Source of the DNA: JBDSKH01 sp050245915 | GTDB lineage: Bacteria > Actinomycetota > Actinomycetes > Actinomycetales > Microbacteriaceae | Length of the DNA: 64,000 bases | Direction: 5' to 3' | NCBI GenBank assembly: GCA_050245915.1 | Contig: JBFWWZ010000003.1 | Coordinates: forward strand, 44,770 to 108,769 | Part shown: positions 1 to 8,262 of the stretch, piece by piece | How the letters are laid out: each line of letters opens with the position of its first letter | Position numbering within the stretch: the stretch's first letter is position 1 | Notes under the pieces: generated by a model | Database searches by the model: none | Told to the model about the DNA's origin: nothing | The model's input: the letters and a program-made list of their open reading frames with translations, nothing else | Program-made: the position numbers and the translations under genes

Positions 1-153
1 GACATCACCGGGGCACGCGAGTTCGGCGAGCTGCCGAAGGCCGCGCAGGAGTACGTGCTCGCGCTCGAGGCGATGTCCGGCTCGCGCATGTCGGCAATCG
101 GCGTCGGCCCCGGGCGCGACGCGATCGTGGTGCGGCACGACCTGCTCGGCTGA
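1..153 (+). CDS. purA: adenylosuccinate synthetase, C-terminal end (partial)
   Basis: The frame is open from the window edge and encodes the last 50 residues before TGA. The segments DITGAREF, LPKAAQEYVLALE and IGVGPGRDAIVVRHDLL are the conserved C-terminus of PurA, which joins aspartate to IMP with GTP to make adenylosuccinate in the cytosol. The start lies outside the window. It adds to the purine genes found between 22 and 40 kb. It converges on the membrane-protein operon at 190. Confidence 0.9.
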   Translation, partial: DITGAREFGELPKAAQEYVLALEAMSGSRMSAIGVGPGRDAIVVRHDLLG

Positions 154-187
154 TCTCGATACACCGGCTGTGCCGGCACTCGATCAC
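152..187. repeat. REP-like palindromic intergenic element, copy 1
   Basis: A short element starting GATCTCGATAC, with a CCGGC/GCCGG hairpin and ending CTCGATCACC, overlaps the purA stop codon and fills most of the convergent junction. It resembles the elements at 29804 and 39860 (ends of the form TTTCGAcAC...CTCAAcC). A bidirectional terminator role is possible. It is the most divergent of the three copies. Confidence 0.4.
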
Positions 188-189
188 CG

Positions 190-852
190 CTAGCCGAGCG
201 CGTCGAACGTCACCCAGCCGAGCCAGGCGCCGAGCACCGCGAACGGGACGGTGCTGAGCAGGGCGATGACACCATCCGCGAGGGTCGCCTCCACTTCCTG
301 CACGTAGTCCTGCTTGCTCGGCTTGCGGCGGAACATCCGCTTCAGTCCGCCGGTGCGCACGATGAACCCCTGCTCGCGCAGATTCGTCGCGCCGATGAAG
401 AACCGCAGCGGGCTCTGCCGGAACTCGAACACCAGCACCGGGATCGAGAACAGCAGGAACATCGCGCCGCCGATGAAGTTCCACACCCCGCCGGCGATCA
501 CGCCGCCGACGATCGACCCGATGCCGAGCGCCCCGAACGCCAGCCCCCACGCCCAGGAGAGCAGCGGGGTGCCGAAGCCGCGCTGCAGGACCGTGCCCGC
601 GAACACCGCGGCGAGCGTCAGGAAGATCGACCACGGCACCACGAACACCACCGCGCGCGGGCACTCCACGGCGATGACGTACGGCCCGCCGGAGGCGCAG
701 TAGCCCCCGAGGAACAGCACGGCGAGCGCCGCGCGCAGGAACAGCGTCGTGAAGAACGTGAACAGCAGCCACCCGCCGGCGGCGCCGGCGATGCGCCAGG
801 CCGGGCCGTCGGTGCGACTCGGCACGGCGGCGGGACTCTGGGCCTCGCTCAC
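190..852 (-). CDS. multi-pass membrane protein, tandem paralog 3 of 3
   Basis: A protein of 220 residues of unknown function. It has about five hydrophobic segments and the motif GGYCASGGPY followed by CP, shared with the two genes upstream. An R/K-rich stretch (KRMFRRKPSK) precedes the last hydrophobic segment. The GTG start overlaps the TGA of the preceding gene (GTGA), so it is probably the last, translationally coupled gene of a three-gene operon. The longer open frame upstream of this GTG is antisense-like arginine-rich sequence and was rejected as coding. No enzymatic motif is visible. Confidence 0.75.
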   Translation of the reverse strand: MSEAQSPAAVPSRTDGPAWRIAGAAGGWLLFTFFTTLFLRAALAVLFLGGYCASGGPYVIAVECPRAVVFVVPWSIFLTLAAVFAGTVLQRGFGTPLLSWAWGLAFGALGIGSIVGGVIAGGVWNFIGGAMFLLFSIPVLVFEFRQSPLRFFIGATNLREQGFIVRTGGLKRMFRRKPSKQDYVQEVEATLADGVIALLSTVPFAVLGAWLGWVTFDALG

Positions 853-1490
853 CCCGCCGCGACCGAGGTCCAGAGCAGCCAGGCGAGGTAGAGGCCGAGC
901 CCCACCGTCACCACCAGGATGCCGAGCGACAACGCCCAGTCGCCCCCGGTCGCCGGGACGGGTGCGCCCGACTCCCGCGCGCCGTAGTGCGTCATCTGAC
1001 TCGGCGACCATTTCGCGGTGTCGCCTTCGGTGAACCGCTGGTCCGCCGCGTTGGTCGTGCCGAGGAACAGCCGCTGCGGGCTCGCACGGAACTCCAGCAC
1101 CAGCGGCACCGCGCCCATGATCACGAACATCACTCCGAGCAGCAGGAAGGTGATGCCACCGGGCACCGTCGACGAGATGAGGAACGCGATGCCGAGCCCG
1201 ATGAAGAGCACCGGCCACGCCCAGGAGACCAGCGGGGTGCCGAAGCCCTGTGCGAAGACGGCGCCGATGGCGACGCCGGCGATGCCGGTCCAGATCGAGA
1301 TCGGCACGAACGCGATCACGGCCTCGGGGCACTGGGTCTCGATCACGTACGGGCCGCCGCTGGCGCAGAAGCCGCCGAGACCCATGACGGTGGCGCTGCC
1401 GAGGTAGAGCAGCGAGAACGAGACCGTGAACACCAGCCACGAGACGATCGATCCCAGCACCCGCCAGAGCGGGGACGCGAACCGCTTCAC
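849..1490 (-). CDS. multi-pass membrane protein, tandem paralog 2 of 3
   Basis: A protein of 213 residues with about five membrane segments. The first loop carries GGFCASGGPYVIETQCP, matching both neighbours, and FGTPLVSWAWP follows in the middle. The GTG start was chosen because it overlaps the upstream TGA by GTGA, the same coupling seen at the next junction. Its own stop overlaps the start of the next gene. The function is unknown. The conserved pair of cysteines suggests a disulfide or metal site on one face of the membrane, which is inference. Confidence 0.75.
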   Translation of the reverse strand: MKRFASPLWRVLGSIVSWLVFTVSFSLLYLGSATVMGLGGFCASGGPYVIETQCPEAVIAFVPISIWTGIAGVAIGAVFAQGFGTPLVSWAWPVLFIGLGIAFLISSTVPGGITFLLLGVMFVIMGAVPLVLEFRASPQRLFLGTTNAADQRFTEGDTAKWSPSQMTHYGARESGAPVPATGGDWALSLGILVVTVGLGLYLAWLLWTSVAAG

Positions 1491-2179
1491 TGCGCGCCTC
1501 TCAGCAGCACCCACGGGGTGACCGCCAGGATGCCGAGCACGGCACCCAGCGCGATCGACCCGAGCGACACGACCAGGCTGAGCAGCCAGTCGCCGGCTGT
1601 CGGCTCGACGGTCTCGCCGTCCATGCGGCTGAACGCGTACACCGTGCGGGGAGCCCCCGGCTTCTCGGTGAACCGCCGGTCGCGCACGTCGGTGCGCCCC
1701 AGCACCACGCGTCGGGGTCCGGCGCGCAGTTCGAAGATCAGGGGGGCGATGCCCATCAGCACGAAGAGCGTGCCGCAGAGGATGCCCACGAACACCCCGC
1801 CGAGCGGGATCATCTGGAAGAACCCGATCCCGAGGCCGACGAAGAGGATCGGCCAGCCCCACACCAGCACCGGGGCGGCGAACCCCTTCTGGAAGAAGAA
1901 GGCGAGCGCCCAGGAGATGAACACCGCGAAGAAGCCGACGGGGAACGCCCAGATGAGCGTGTCGGGGCATTCCGTCGCTATCTCATACGGGCCGCCGCTG
2001 GCGCAGAAGCCGCCGAGCGTCGTCAGGATCGACGCGCTGAGGTAGAGCAGCGTGAAGCCGAACATGAACAGCACCCACGAGACGATGGCGCCGGGGACGC
2101 GCCACGCGGGTCCGGCGAAACGCGGCGGGCGGGGCGAGCCTCCGCCGGTCGGTGTCCAGTACCTGGGGGTCGAACTCAT
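1487..2179 (-). CDS. multi-pass membrane protein, tandem paralog 1 of 3
   Basis: A protein of 230 residues, first gene of the operon and the longest of the three paralogs. It has a short Gly/Pro-rich cytoplasmic N-terminus, then GGFCASGGPYEI...CP and KGFAAPVLVWGWPILFVGLGIG. The ATG at 2179 is preceded by TAGCTT six bases upstream, which suits a leaderless transcript. An in-frame GTG two codons earlier (2185) is an alternative. Function unknown. Confidence 0.75.
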   Translation of the reverse strand: MSSTPRYWTPTGGGSPRPPRFAGPAWRVPGAIVSWVLFMFGFTLLYLSASILTTLGGFCASGGPYEIATECPDTLIWAFPVGFFAVFISWALAFFFQKGFAAPVLVWGWPILFVGLGIGFFQMIPLGGVFVGILCGTLFVLMGIAPLIFELRAGPRRVVLGRTDVRDRRFTEKPGAPRTVYAFSRMDGETVEPTAGDWLLSLVVSLGSIALGAVLGILAVTPWVLLRGAQ

Positions 2180-2211
2180 GGCCACAAGCTAGCGGATGCC
2201 AGACTGGCACC

Positions 2212-2853
2212 GTGACCGCCGTCCGACCCGAACCCGCCGTCCTGGAAGGGCGTTTCGTTCGCCTCGAGCCGTTCGCGCCGGAGCACCTGCCCGGCCTCTT
2301 CAGGGCGCTCTGGCATCCCGAGGTCTTCGCCGGCGGCTACGGGGGCGGCCCCGCCGGGATGCCGCGCGACCGTGAGGCGTTCGACGTCTGGGCATCCGGC
2401 TATGGGGTCGGGCCGAACGCGATCCGCTTCGTGGTCCGCATCGCGGGCGGCCCGCACGACGGCGAGATCGTCGGCGCGTCGACGCTCGGCGACCTCGACG
2501 AGGAGCGCGAGCACGCGCACATCGGCTGGACCGGGTACGACCCGCGGGTCTGGGCCACGCAGGTGAACCCGGAGACGAAGCTGCTCATGCTCGGTCTCGC
2601 CTTCTCGCGCGGGTACGGCCGGGTGAAGCTGCAGGCCGACGACCGCAACGACCGGTCGCGCGGCGCGATGCTGAAGCTGGGTGCGCGGTTCGAGGGGATC
2701 GTCCGCCGCGACATGCGCCGCGCCGACGGATCGTGGCGGGACTCCGCGGTGTACTCGATCCTGGTCGACGAGTGGCCGGGCGTGAAGGCGGGCCTCGAGG
2801 CGCGGCTGGCGGACTACGGGGACCAGCCGGTGCTCTTCCACGGCGCCGCTTAA
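2212..2853 (+). CDS. GNAT family N-acetyltransferase (RimJ/RimL-like)
   Basis: A protein of 213 residues. VLEGRFVRLEPFAPEHLPGL at the N-terminus and the acetyl-CoA-binding region around NDRSRGAMLKLGARFEGIVRRDM are typical of RimJ/RimL-type GNAT proteins, which acetylate an amino group on a protein N-terminus or small molecule. The substrate cannot be read from sequence. The GTG at 2212 was chosen because CAGACT lies six bases before it and the sequence upstream of it (in-frame ATG at 2152) looks non-coding. It is divergent from the membrane operon. Its stop lies immediately beside the exopolysaccharide promoter box at 2850. Confidence 0.85.
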   Translation: MTAVRPEPAVLEGRFVRLEPFAPEHLPGLFRALWHPEVFAGGYGGGPAGMPRDREAFDVWASGYGVGPNAIRFVVRIAGGPHDGEIVGASTLGDLDEEREHAHIGWTGYDPRVWATQVNPETKLLMLGLAFSRGYGRVKLQADDRNDRSRGAMLKLGARFEGIVRRDMRRADGSWRDSAVYSILVDEWPGVKAGLEARLADYGDQPVLFHGAA

Positions 2854-2931
2854 CCCGTCACTTAACCCCGGACACTGCCCGCGTTTGCGGCCCCCGGATG
2901 GGGGACGCGGGGGTCATGCCGTTCCTAACCT
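2850..2931 (+). promoter_or_regulatory. exopolysaccharide promoter A with TTAACCC direct repeats
   Basis: TTAACCC occurs at 2850-2856 and 2862-2868, a 12-bp period. A TANNNT box, TAACCT, lies at 2926-2931, 64 bp after the start of the second repeat. There is no good TTGACA-like -35, as expected of an activator-dependent promoter. The same arrangement recurs at 9699 and 15420. It drives the first polysaccharide operon through a leader of about 120 nt. Confidence 0.65.
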
Positions 2932-3003
2932 GGGCCTTGCCGCAACCCCCCGCCGGCGGCCCTTACCCGACTGCCGGCTGCGGCGTCCCCCGATAACCCG
3001 ATG

Positions 3004-3040
3004 ACCCCACCGGCGCCTTCTCAGTAGTCGCCGGTGGGGT
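3004..3040 (+). promoter_or_regulatory. leader stem-loop next to the ribosome binding site
   Basis: ACCCCACCGGCG at 3004-3015 pairs perfectly with CGCCGGTGGGGT at 3029-3040, a 12-bp stem with a 13-nt loop. The right arm ends one base before the likely Shine-Dalgarno GAGGA (3041-3045) of the gene starting at 3054. No T-run follows, so it is not a classical terminator. Control of translation or RNA stability is possible. Confidence 0.55.
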
Positions 3041-3053
3041 GAGGACGGCCCCC

Positions 3054-4511
3054 GTGACGCACACCGCCGACCGCGGTTACCCCTGGCAGCTCTCCGGAGC
3101 ACAGGGATGGTCGGTCCAGCGCGTGCGGGCCCACGCCACCGACTGGGTGCGGCGCTTCCAGGGCTACGTCGCCGTCAGCGACATCGTGGTGGTGCTGCTC
3201 GCGACGGCCAGCACGCACACCCTCTGGTTCGGGCTCGAGCACGTGCAGGTGAGCACGGCATCCCACTTCGGCGTCGACTACGTCACGTTCTCGGTGGCTC
3301 TCGTGGTGCTCTGGATGCTGGCGCTGGCCGTCGCGGGAACGCGCGACAGCCGCATCCTGGGCACCGATTCGACCGAGTACCGCCGCATCATCAACGCCAC
3401 CCTCGGGCTGTTCGGCACGATCGCGGTGATCGCCGCGATGACCCAGACGGATGTCGCGCGCGGGTACCTGATCACTGCGTTCCCGCTGGGCACGCTCCTG
3501 CTGCTCCTGTCGCGGTGGCTGTGGCGCCGCTGGCTGCACGCACGCCGCCGCCGAGGGGAGCTGTCGTTCCGCGTGCTGCTGGTCGGCAGCGAGGCGAGCG
3601 TGCGCGAGCTGGAGGCGTCCCTGGCGATCCGCACCGACGCCGGCTATCGCGTCGTGGCGACGGCGATCACCGACGTCCCCGGCGCACCGGACCTCGGCGA
3701 CGTGCTCGCGCTCACACGCCCGGACACCGTGATCGTCGTCGGGTCGGACGTCTCGTCCAGCCGCATCAACGACCTCAGCTGGCGTCTCGACCCGGGGCAG
3801 CAGCTCGTCGTCGCGCCGCAGCTCGTCGGGGTCGCCGGTTCCCGCATCCACACCCGCCCGGTGTCGGGTCTGCCGCTCATCCACGTCGAGACCCCGTCGT
3901 ACGACGGACCCAAGCGGTTCGCGAAGCGCGCCTTCGACCTGGTGTTCGGTCTCGGGCTGCTGCTGGTGCTCTGGCCGCTGTTCCTCGTGACGGCGATCCT
4001 CATCAAGCTCAGCTCGCGCGGGCCGGTGTTCTACGGCCAGGAGCGCATCGGGCTCTCGGGCGAGCCGTTCACGATGCTCAAGTTCCGCAGCATGGTCACC
4101 GACGCCGACGCCCACCTCGCCCGACTGCTGGCGGAGCAGGGCACCGACGGCACGCCGCTCTTCAAGGTGAAGGACGACCCGCGGGTCACCCGGGTCGGCA
4201 AGGTGCTGCGCCGCTACTCGATCGACGAGCTGCCGCAGCTGCTGAACGTGATCCGCGGCGACATGAGCCTCGTCGGGCCGCGTCCGCAGCGCGACGGCGA
4301 GGTGCGCCTCTACGACAGCAAGGCCGGGCGGCGCCTGGTCGTCAAGCCCGGCATGAGCGGCCTCTGGCAGGTGAGCGGCCGGTCGAACCTCTCGTGGGAA
4401 GACGCCATCCGGCTCGACCTGTACTACGTCGAGAACTGGTCGATCACCAACGACCTCATCATCCTGCTGCGCACCGCACGGGCCGTGGTCGGAGCGGACG
4501 GAGCCTACTGA
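3054..4511 (+). CDS. exopolysaccharide polyprenyl glycosylphosphotransferase (WbaP/ExoY type)
   Basis: A protein of 485 residues that probably starts the polymer by moving a sugar phosphate from a nucleotide sugar to undecaprenyl phosphate. The N-terminal half has about four membrane helices and a CoA-binding-like soluble region. The bacterial sugar-transferase domain covers about residues 287-485, with FTMLKFRSM, KDDPRVTRVGKVLRR, SIDELPQLLNVIRGDMSLVG and RPQ, all family hallmarks. GTG 3054 was chosen for GAGGA eight bases upstream. An in-frame GTG at 3039 is the alternative. It is the first gene of the operon and its stop overlaps the next ATG (TGATG). Confidence 0.92.
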   Translation: MTHTADRGYPWQLSGAQGWSVQRVRAHATDWVRRFQGYVAVSDIVVVLLATASTHTLWFGLEHVQVSTASHFGVDYVTFSVALVVLWMLALAVAGTRDSRILGTDSTEYRRIINATLGLFGTIAVIAAMTQTDVARGYLITAFPLGTLLLLLSRWLWRRWLHARRRRGELSFRVLLVGSEASVRELEASLAIRTDAGYRVVATAITDVPGAPDLGDVLALTRPDTVIVVGSDVSSSRINDLSWRLDPGQQLVVAPQLVGVAGSRIHTRPVSGLPLIHVETPSYDGPKRFAKRAFDLVFGLGLLLVLWPLFLVTAILIKLSSRGPVFYGQERIGLSGEPFTMLKFRSMVTDADAHLARLLAEQGTDGTPLFKVKDDPRVTRVGKVLRRYSIDELPQLLNVIRGDMSLVGPRPQRDGEVRLYDSKAGRRLVVKPGMSGLWQVSGRSNLSWEDAIRLDLYYVENWSITNDLIILLRTARAVVGADGAY

Positions 4512-6634
4512 TGACCGTCGTCCTGCATGTCGTGGAGAGCTGGGGCGCCGGCGTGCGGTCTGCCGTGCTGCAGTTCGTCGCCGCCACCCCGCAGTTCGAG
4601 CACCACCTGCTGCGCGGCGTCCGTCGCGCGGAGTTCGCCTCCGAGGACGAGCAGCGTTTCGCCAGCGTGGGTGTGCTGCCCGCCGGGCCGCTCGCCGCCC
4701 GCCGGGCCGTCCGGCGCGGTGTGGCCGCCGTGCAGCCGGATGTCGTGCACGCCCACTCGTCATACGCCGGGCTGTTCGTGCGCACCGCGCTGCGTCGCTC
4801 GTCGACGCGGCGGCTGGTGTACAGCCCGCACTGCTTCGGGTTCGAACGCCGCGACATCGCGCCGCCGGTGCGGCTCGCGATCCGCATGGTGGAGCGCGTC
4901 CTGGCGCGCAACACGGACACGATCGCCGCATGCTCCCCGGGTGAAGCGCGCGCCGCATCCCGGCTCGGCGCCCGCCGCGTCGTCTACGTGCCGAACGTCG
5001 CGACGGTGCCCGCCCTCGCGATGCTCGAGCACCGGGATGCGAACCGGGTCGTCGCGGTGGGCAGGATCGGCGCGCAGAAGGACCCCGACTTCTTCCGGGC
5101 CACGGTGCTGCACCTGCGGCGCACCGGGCACCCGGATCTCGACGCGCGCTGGATCGGCGACGGCGACGACCGCATCGCCCGCACGCGCCTGGAGCGCGCC
5201 GGCATCCCCACCACCGGCTGGCTGCCGTCATTCGACGCACACAAGGCTCTCGGGCAGGCGGGTGTCTACCTGCACACGGCACGCTGGGAGGGCTTCCCGG
5301 TCTCGATCCTCGAGGCGATCGAGCTCGGCATCCCGGTGCTCGCCCGCGAGGTGCCGACCATGGCGGGCGCGATCGCGACGCCCGGTCTCAGCACCCCGCA
5401 GCAGATGGCGGCGGCGGCCGAGCAGCTGCTGCACGGCGGGGAGGCCGCGCGGCACGCGAACCTGTCGGCCTGGCAGCGCAAGCTCGCCGAGAACACGCCC
5501 GAGCGTCAGGCGCGTGCCCTGACCGCGGCGTACCAGCCGTCCGCGCGGCAGGCGGTTCTGATCAACGGCAAATGGCTGAGCGCGCAGGCGAGCGGCATGC
5601 AGCGCTATGCAGGCGAGGTCGCCCGCCGGGTGCTCGAGCTCGACCCGGCCGCACGCGTCGTCGTCCCGCGCGACGCGGTGCTGCCCGACTGGCTGCCGGC
5701 CTCGCGGGTGATCCGCTGCCGGGGTCGCGGCATCGTGTTCGAGCAGCTGATGCTGCCATGGCACGCGCGCGGCGCGATGCTGCTCAACCTGGCCGGCCCC
5801 GCACCCCTCATCAAGCGCGACCAGCTCGTCGTCATGCACGACGTCACGCCCGCCCGGTTCCCGAAGACGTTCTCGCGCGCGTTCGTGCTCTGGTACTCGC
5901 TGATGTACCGGGTGCTGTCGCGCCGGGCGCGCCACCTCGCGACGGTGTCGGAGTTCAGCCGCCGCGAACTCGCCGAGGTGCTCGACGTCGACCCGGCGCG
6001 GTTCGCGCTCGCCCCGAACGGCCACGAGCACGCCTACGCGGCCCGCGCCTCGGCCGACGAGGTGACCCTCGACCGGGAGCTCGCCGCCCGCACCGGCGAG
6101 GACTACGTGCTCTGCGTCGGCAACCTCACCCCGAGCAAGAACCTCGCGCCGGTGACCCGTGCGCTCGCCGCCGCAGGGATCCCCGTGGTCGTGGTCGGCG
6201 CCGCCGGGAGCCGTCGCGTGTTCACGCAGGAGTCGCCGCTCGACGCCCCCGGCATCCATCTCGCGGGCCGGCTGAGCGACGGGGAGCTCGCCCTGCTGCT
6301 GAAGAACGCGCGGGCGCTGGTGTTCCCGTCGCTGTACGAGGGTTTCGGCCTGCCGCTCGTCGAGGCGCAGGCGCTCGGCTGCCCGGTGATCGCCTCCGAC
6401 CGGGCGTCGATCCCGGAGGTGGCGGGCGAGGGCGCCGTATACTTCGATCCGACCCGGCCCGAGGATGCGGTGCGCAGGGTGCGCGAGCTCGACGCGGAGG
6501 GGCGCAAACGGCTCGTCGCGAGCGGCCGCCGCAACATCGCCCGCTTCTCGTGGGACCGCACCGCCGAGGTGCTGCTGGAGCTCGCCACCGACGCCCCGGT
6601 GCCGCTGACGGACGGCCGGTGGATGCTGTCGTGA
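4511..6634 (+). CDS. fused double GT4-family glycosyltransferase
   Basis: A protein of 707 residues made of two complete glycosyltransferase units. The first unit (about 1-345) has VVHAHSSYAG, VAVGRIGAQKDPDFF and the donor-site E-x7-E stretch in GFPVSILEAIELGIPVLARE (about residue 260). The second (about 348-707) has VVMHDVTPARFP, CVGNLTPSKN and YEGFGLPLVEAQALGCPVIASD (about 609-630). Both resemble group 1 (GT4) retaining transferases. Each usually is a separate protein of 350-400 residues, so this one protein may add two successive sugars on the cytoplasmic face. It overlaps both neighbours, consistent with coupled translation. Confidence 0.88.
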   Translation: MTVVLHVVESWGAGVRSAVLQFVAATPQFEHHLLRGVRRAEFASEDEQRFASVGVLPAGPLAARRAVRRGVAAVQPDVVHAHSSYAGLFVRTALRRSSTRRLVYSPHCFGFERRDIAPPVRLAIRMVERVLARNTDTIAACSPGEARAASRLGARRVVYVPNVATVPALAMLEHRDANRVVAVGRIGAQKDPDFFRATVLHLRRTGHPDLDARWIGDGDDRIARTRLERAGIPTTGWLPSFDAHKALGQAGVYLHTARWEGFPVSILEAIELGIPVLAREVPTMAGAIATPGLSTPQQMAAAAEQLLHGGEAARHANLSAWQRKLAENTPERQARALTAAYQPSARQAVLINGKWLSAQASGMQRYAGEVARRVLELDPAARVVVPRDAVLPDWLPASRVIRCRGRGIVFEQLMLPWHARGAMLLNLAGPAPLIKRDQLVVMHDVTPARFPKTFSRAFVLWYSLMYRVLSRRARHLATVSEFSRRELAEVLDVDPARFALAPNGHEHAYAARASADEVTLDRELAARTGEDYVLCVGNLTPSKNLAPVTRALAAAGIPVVVVGAAGSRRVFTQESPLDAPGIHLAGRLSDGELALLLKNARALVFPSLYEGFGLPLVEAQALGCPVIASDRASIPEVAGEGAVYFDPTRPEDAVRRVRELDAEGRKRLVASGRRNIARFSWDRTAEVLLELATDAPVPLTDGRWMLS

Positions 6635-7791
6635 AGGTCGCGCACGTGATCGGCTCGCTGCTCGAGCCCCTGGGCGGGGCCGAGCAGTATGTCGTCGAGG
6701 TCGCGCGCGCACAGGCGGCGGCAGGTCATGAGGTCGCGGTGGTGACCGGCTGGGCATCCGCCCCGGTGGTCGCCCGGCTGCTCGCCGACGGGGTCTCCGT
6801 CGAGGTGACCCCGGTGCGCCGGCCCTACCCGCCCGACCGGCGCGGGTCGCGGCCCGCCGCGCTGCTCTTCCACGCGCTCGACCTGCTCGACAGCATCCGC
6901 ACCCCGCGCGCACTCCGGCGCGTTCTCGCGCGTGACTGGGATGTGGTGCACGCCCACCGTGTCGCCGGCCTCGGCGCCGGGCTGCTGCGGTCGACAACGG
7001 CCCCGGTCGTCGTCACCGTGCACGACTACTCGCTCGTGGACACGCGGTCGAGCCTGCTGCGCGGCGGCATGGTCGCGGTGCGGCCGCCGCTCGTGCAGCG
7101 GCTCCGCACCCGGGTGACATCGCGCGCGGTCGAGCGGGCGCGGCTGATCTTCCCGTCGGAGGAGCTGCGCGAGCGGCACCGGGCGTGGGGGCTGCGCGTC
7201 CCGGCGTCCGAGGTCGTGCCGCACGGCTGGCGCATCGGCGCGGCACGGTCCGGCCGCGGCACGGACACCGGTCCGGTGGTGTTCCTCTTCCTCGGCAAGC
7301 TGCTGCCGACGAAGGGCGTGCCGCAGCTGCTCGAGGCGTGGGGCGACGGCATCCCCGGCGCCGAGTTGTGGATCGCAGGCGCCGGCCCGCTCGCCGCAGC
7401 GGTCGCCGCGGCTCCGGTGCGTGCGCTGGGCTGGCTGGATGCCACCGGCCGCGACACCGCGCTGGCCGCGGCCTCCGCGATGGTGCTGCCCTCCACGGGT
7501 CCCGAGATCTTCCTGCTCGCCGCGGCGGAGGGCGCACTCGCCGGGCTGCCGGTGATCAGCACCACGGTCGCGGCGCCGCCGGCCGTCCGGGATGGCGTGT
7601 CCGGCATCCTGACCGGCGCCGACCCGGCCGCCCTGCGCGCCGCCATGCTGCACCTGATGGACCCGGTGGAGCGCGCGCGTCTCGCCGCCGGGGCGCGACA
7701 GTTCGCGGCCGAGCTCGACCTCGACCGTCACCTGGAACGCGTGCACGCCGTCTATGCGGCCGCCGGCGCCCGTGCGGAGGTGCGCCGATGA
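6631..7791 (+). CDS. GT4 family glycosyltransferase
   Basis: A protein of 386 residues. The N-terminus VAHVIGSLLEPLGGAEQYV is the typical acceptor-domain start of GT4 enzymes. VVHAHRVAGLGAG, the donor-domain FLFLGKLLPTKGVPQLLEAW and PEIFLLAAAEGALAGLPVIS complete the two-domain fold. It presumably adds a sugar to the lipid-linked repeat unit. The GTG start overlaps the preceding stop (GTGA) and the stop overlaps the next ATG. The sugar donor and linkage cannot be read from sequence. Confidence 0.9.
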   Translation: MKVAHVIGSLLEPLGGAEQYVVEVARAQAAAGHEVAVVTGWASAPVVARLLADGVSVEVTPVRRPYPPDRRGSRPAALLFHALDLLDSIRTPRALRRVLARDWDVVHAHRVAGLGAGLLRSTTAPVVVTVHDYSLVDTRSSLLRGGMVAVRPPLVQRLRTRVTSRAVERARLIFPSEELRERHRAWGLRVPASEVVPHGWRIGAARSGRGTDTGPVVFLFLGKLLPTKGVPQLLEAWGDGIPGAELWIAGAGPLAAAVAAAPVRALGWLDATGRDTALAAASAMVLPSTGPEIFLLAAAEGALAGLPVISTTVAAPPAVRDGVSGILTGADPAALRAAMLHLMDPVERARLAAGARQFAAELDLDRHLERVHAVYAAAGARAEVRR

Positions 7792-8258
7792 TCGGTTTCA
7801 TTCCGGGGCACCGCAAGAGCCTGCAGGACCGTCTGCTCGACGGCACCCGCCTGCCCGGCATCGGCAGGCTCGCCTACCTGGCGCTGAAGCTGCTCGGCGT
7901 CGAGTTCCCCCGCTCGGTGGAGTGGCAGGGGCCGATTCAGCTGGCGCACGGCTCGGTCGGCCTGGTCGTGCACCGCGACACCCGGATCGGCGCGCGGGTC
8001 ACCATCCTGCCCGGCGTCGTGATCGGGATGCGGGACGCGCACATGCCCGCGGGCAGCATCCCCGAGGGTGGCCGGGTGATCATCGGGAACGATGTGACCA
8101 TCGGGGCCGGGGCGAAGATCCTGTTCCGCTCGGGCGAGGATCTGATCGTCGCGGACGGCACCGTCGTCGGCGCGAACGCCGTGCTGCTGGACTCCACCGG
8201 TCCCGGTGAGACCTGGGCGGGGCTTCCCGCCCGCCCGGTCGGGACGCGGGTGAGGTGA
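7788..8258 (+). CDS. left-handed beta-helix acyltransferase (CysE/WcaB-like)
   Basis: A protein of 156 residues. Imperfect hexapeptide repeats run from about residue 50 to 145 (IGARVTILPGVVIG, IIGNDVTIGAGAKIL, VVGANAVLLDS), as in serine acetyltransferase-like enzymes found in capsule and colanic acid loci. It probably O-acetylates a sugar of the repeat unit using acetyl-CoA. ATG overlaps the TGA of the glycosyltransferase before it. It lacks the N-terminal helical domain of true CysE, so a role in cysteine synthesis is unlikely. Confidence 0.85.
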   Translation: MIGFIPGHRKSLQDRLLDGTRLPGIGRLAYLALKLLGVEFPRSVEWQGPIQLAHGSVGLVVHRDTRIGARVTILPGVVIGMRDAHMPAGSIPEGGRVIIGNDVTIGAGAKILFRSGEDLIVADGTVVGANAVLLDSTGPGETWAGLPARPVGTRVR

Positions 8259-8262
8259 CGGC

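Noticed and set aside
3021..5282. Long minus-strand open frame of about 750 codons opposite the EPS genes
   Set aside because: It is Arg/His/Gly-rich, typical of the antisense frame of high-GC genes, and overlaps two clearly real genes on the other strand.
3107..6634. 1175-codon open frame giving a fused protein with the double glycosyltransferase
   Set aside because: The first 470 codons are a shadow of the sugar-transferase gene. The real start is the ATG at 4511, which overlaps the preceding stop.
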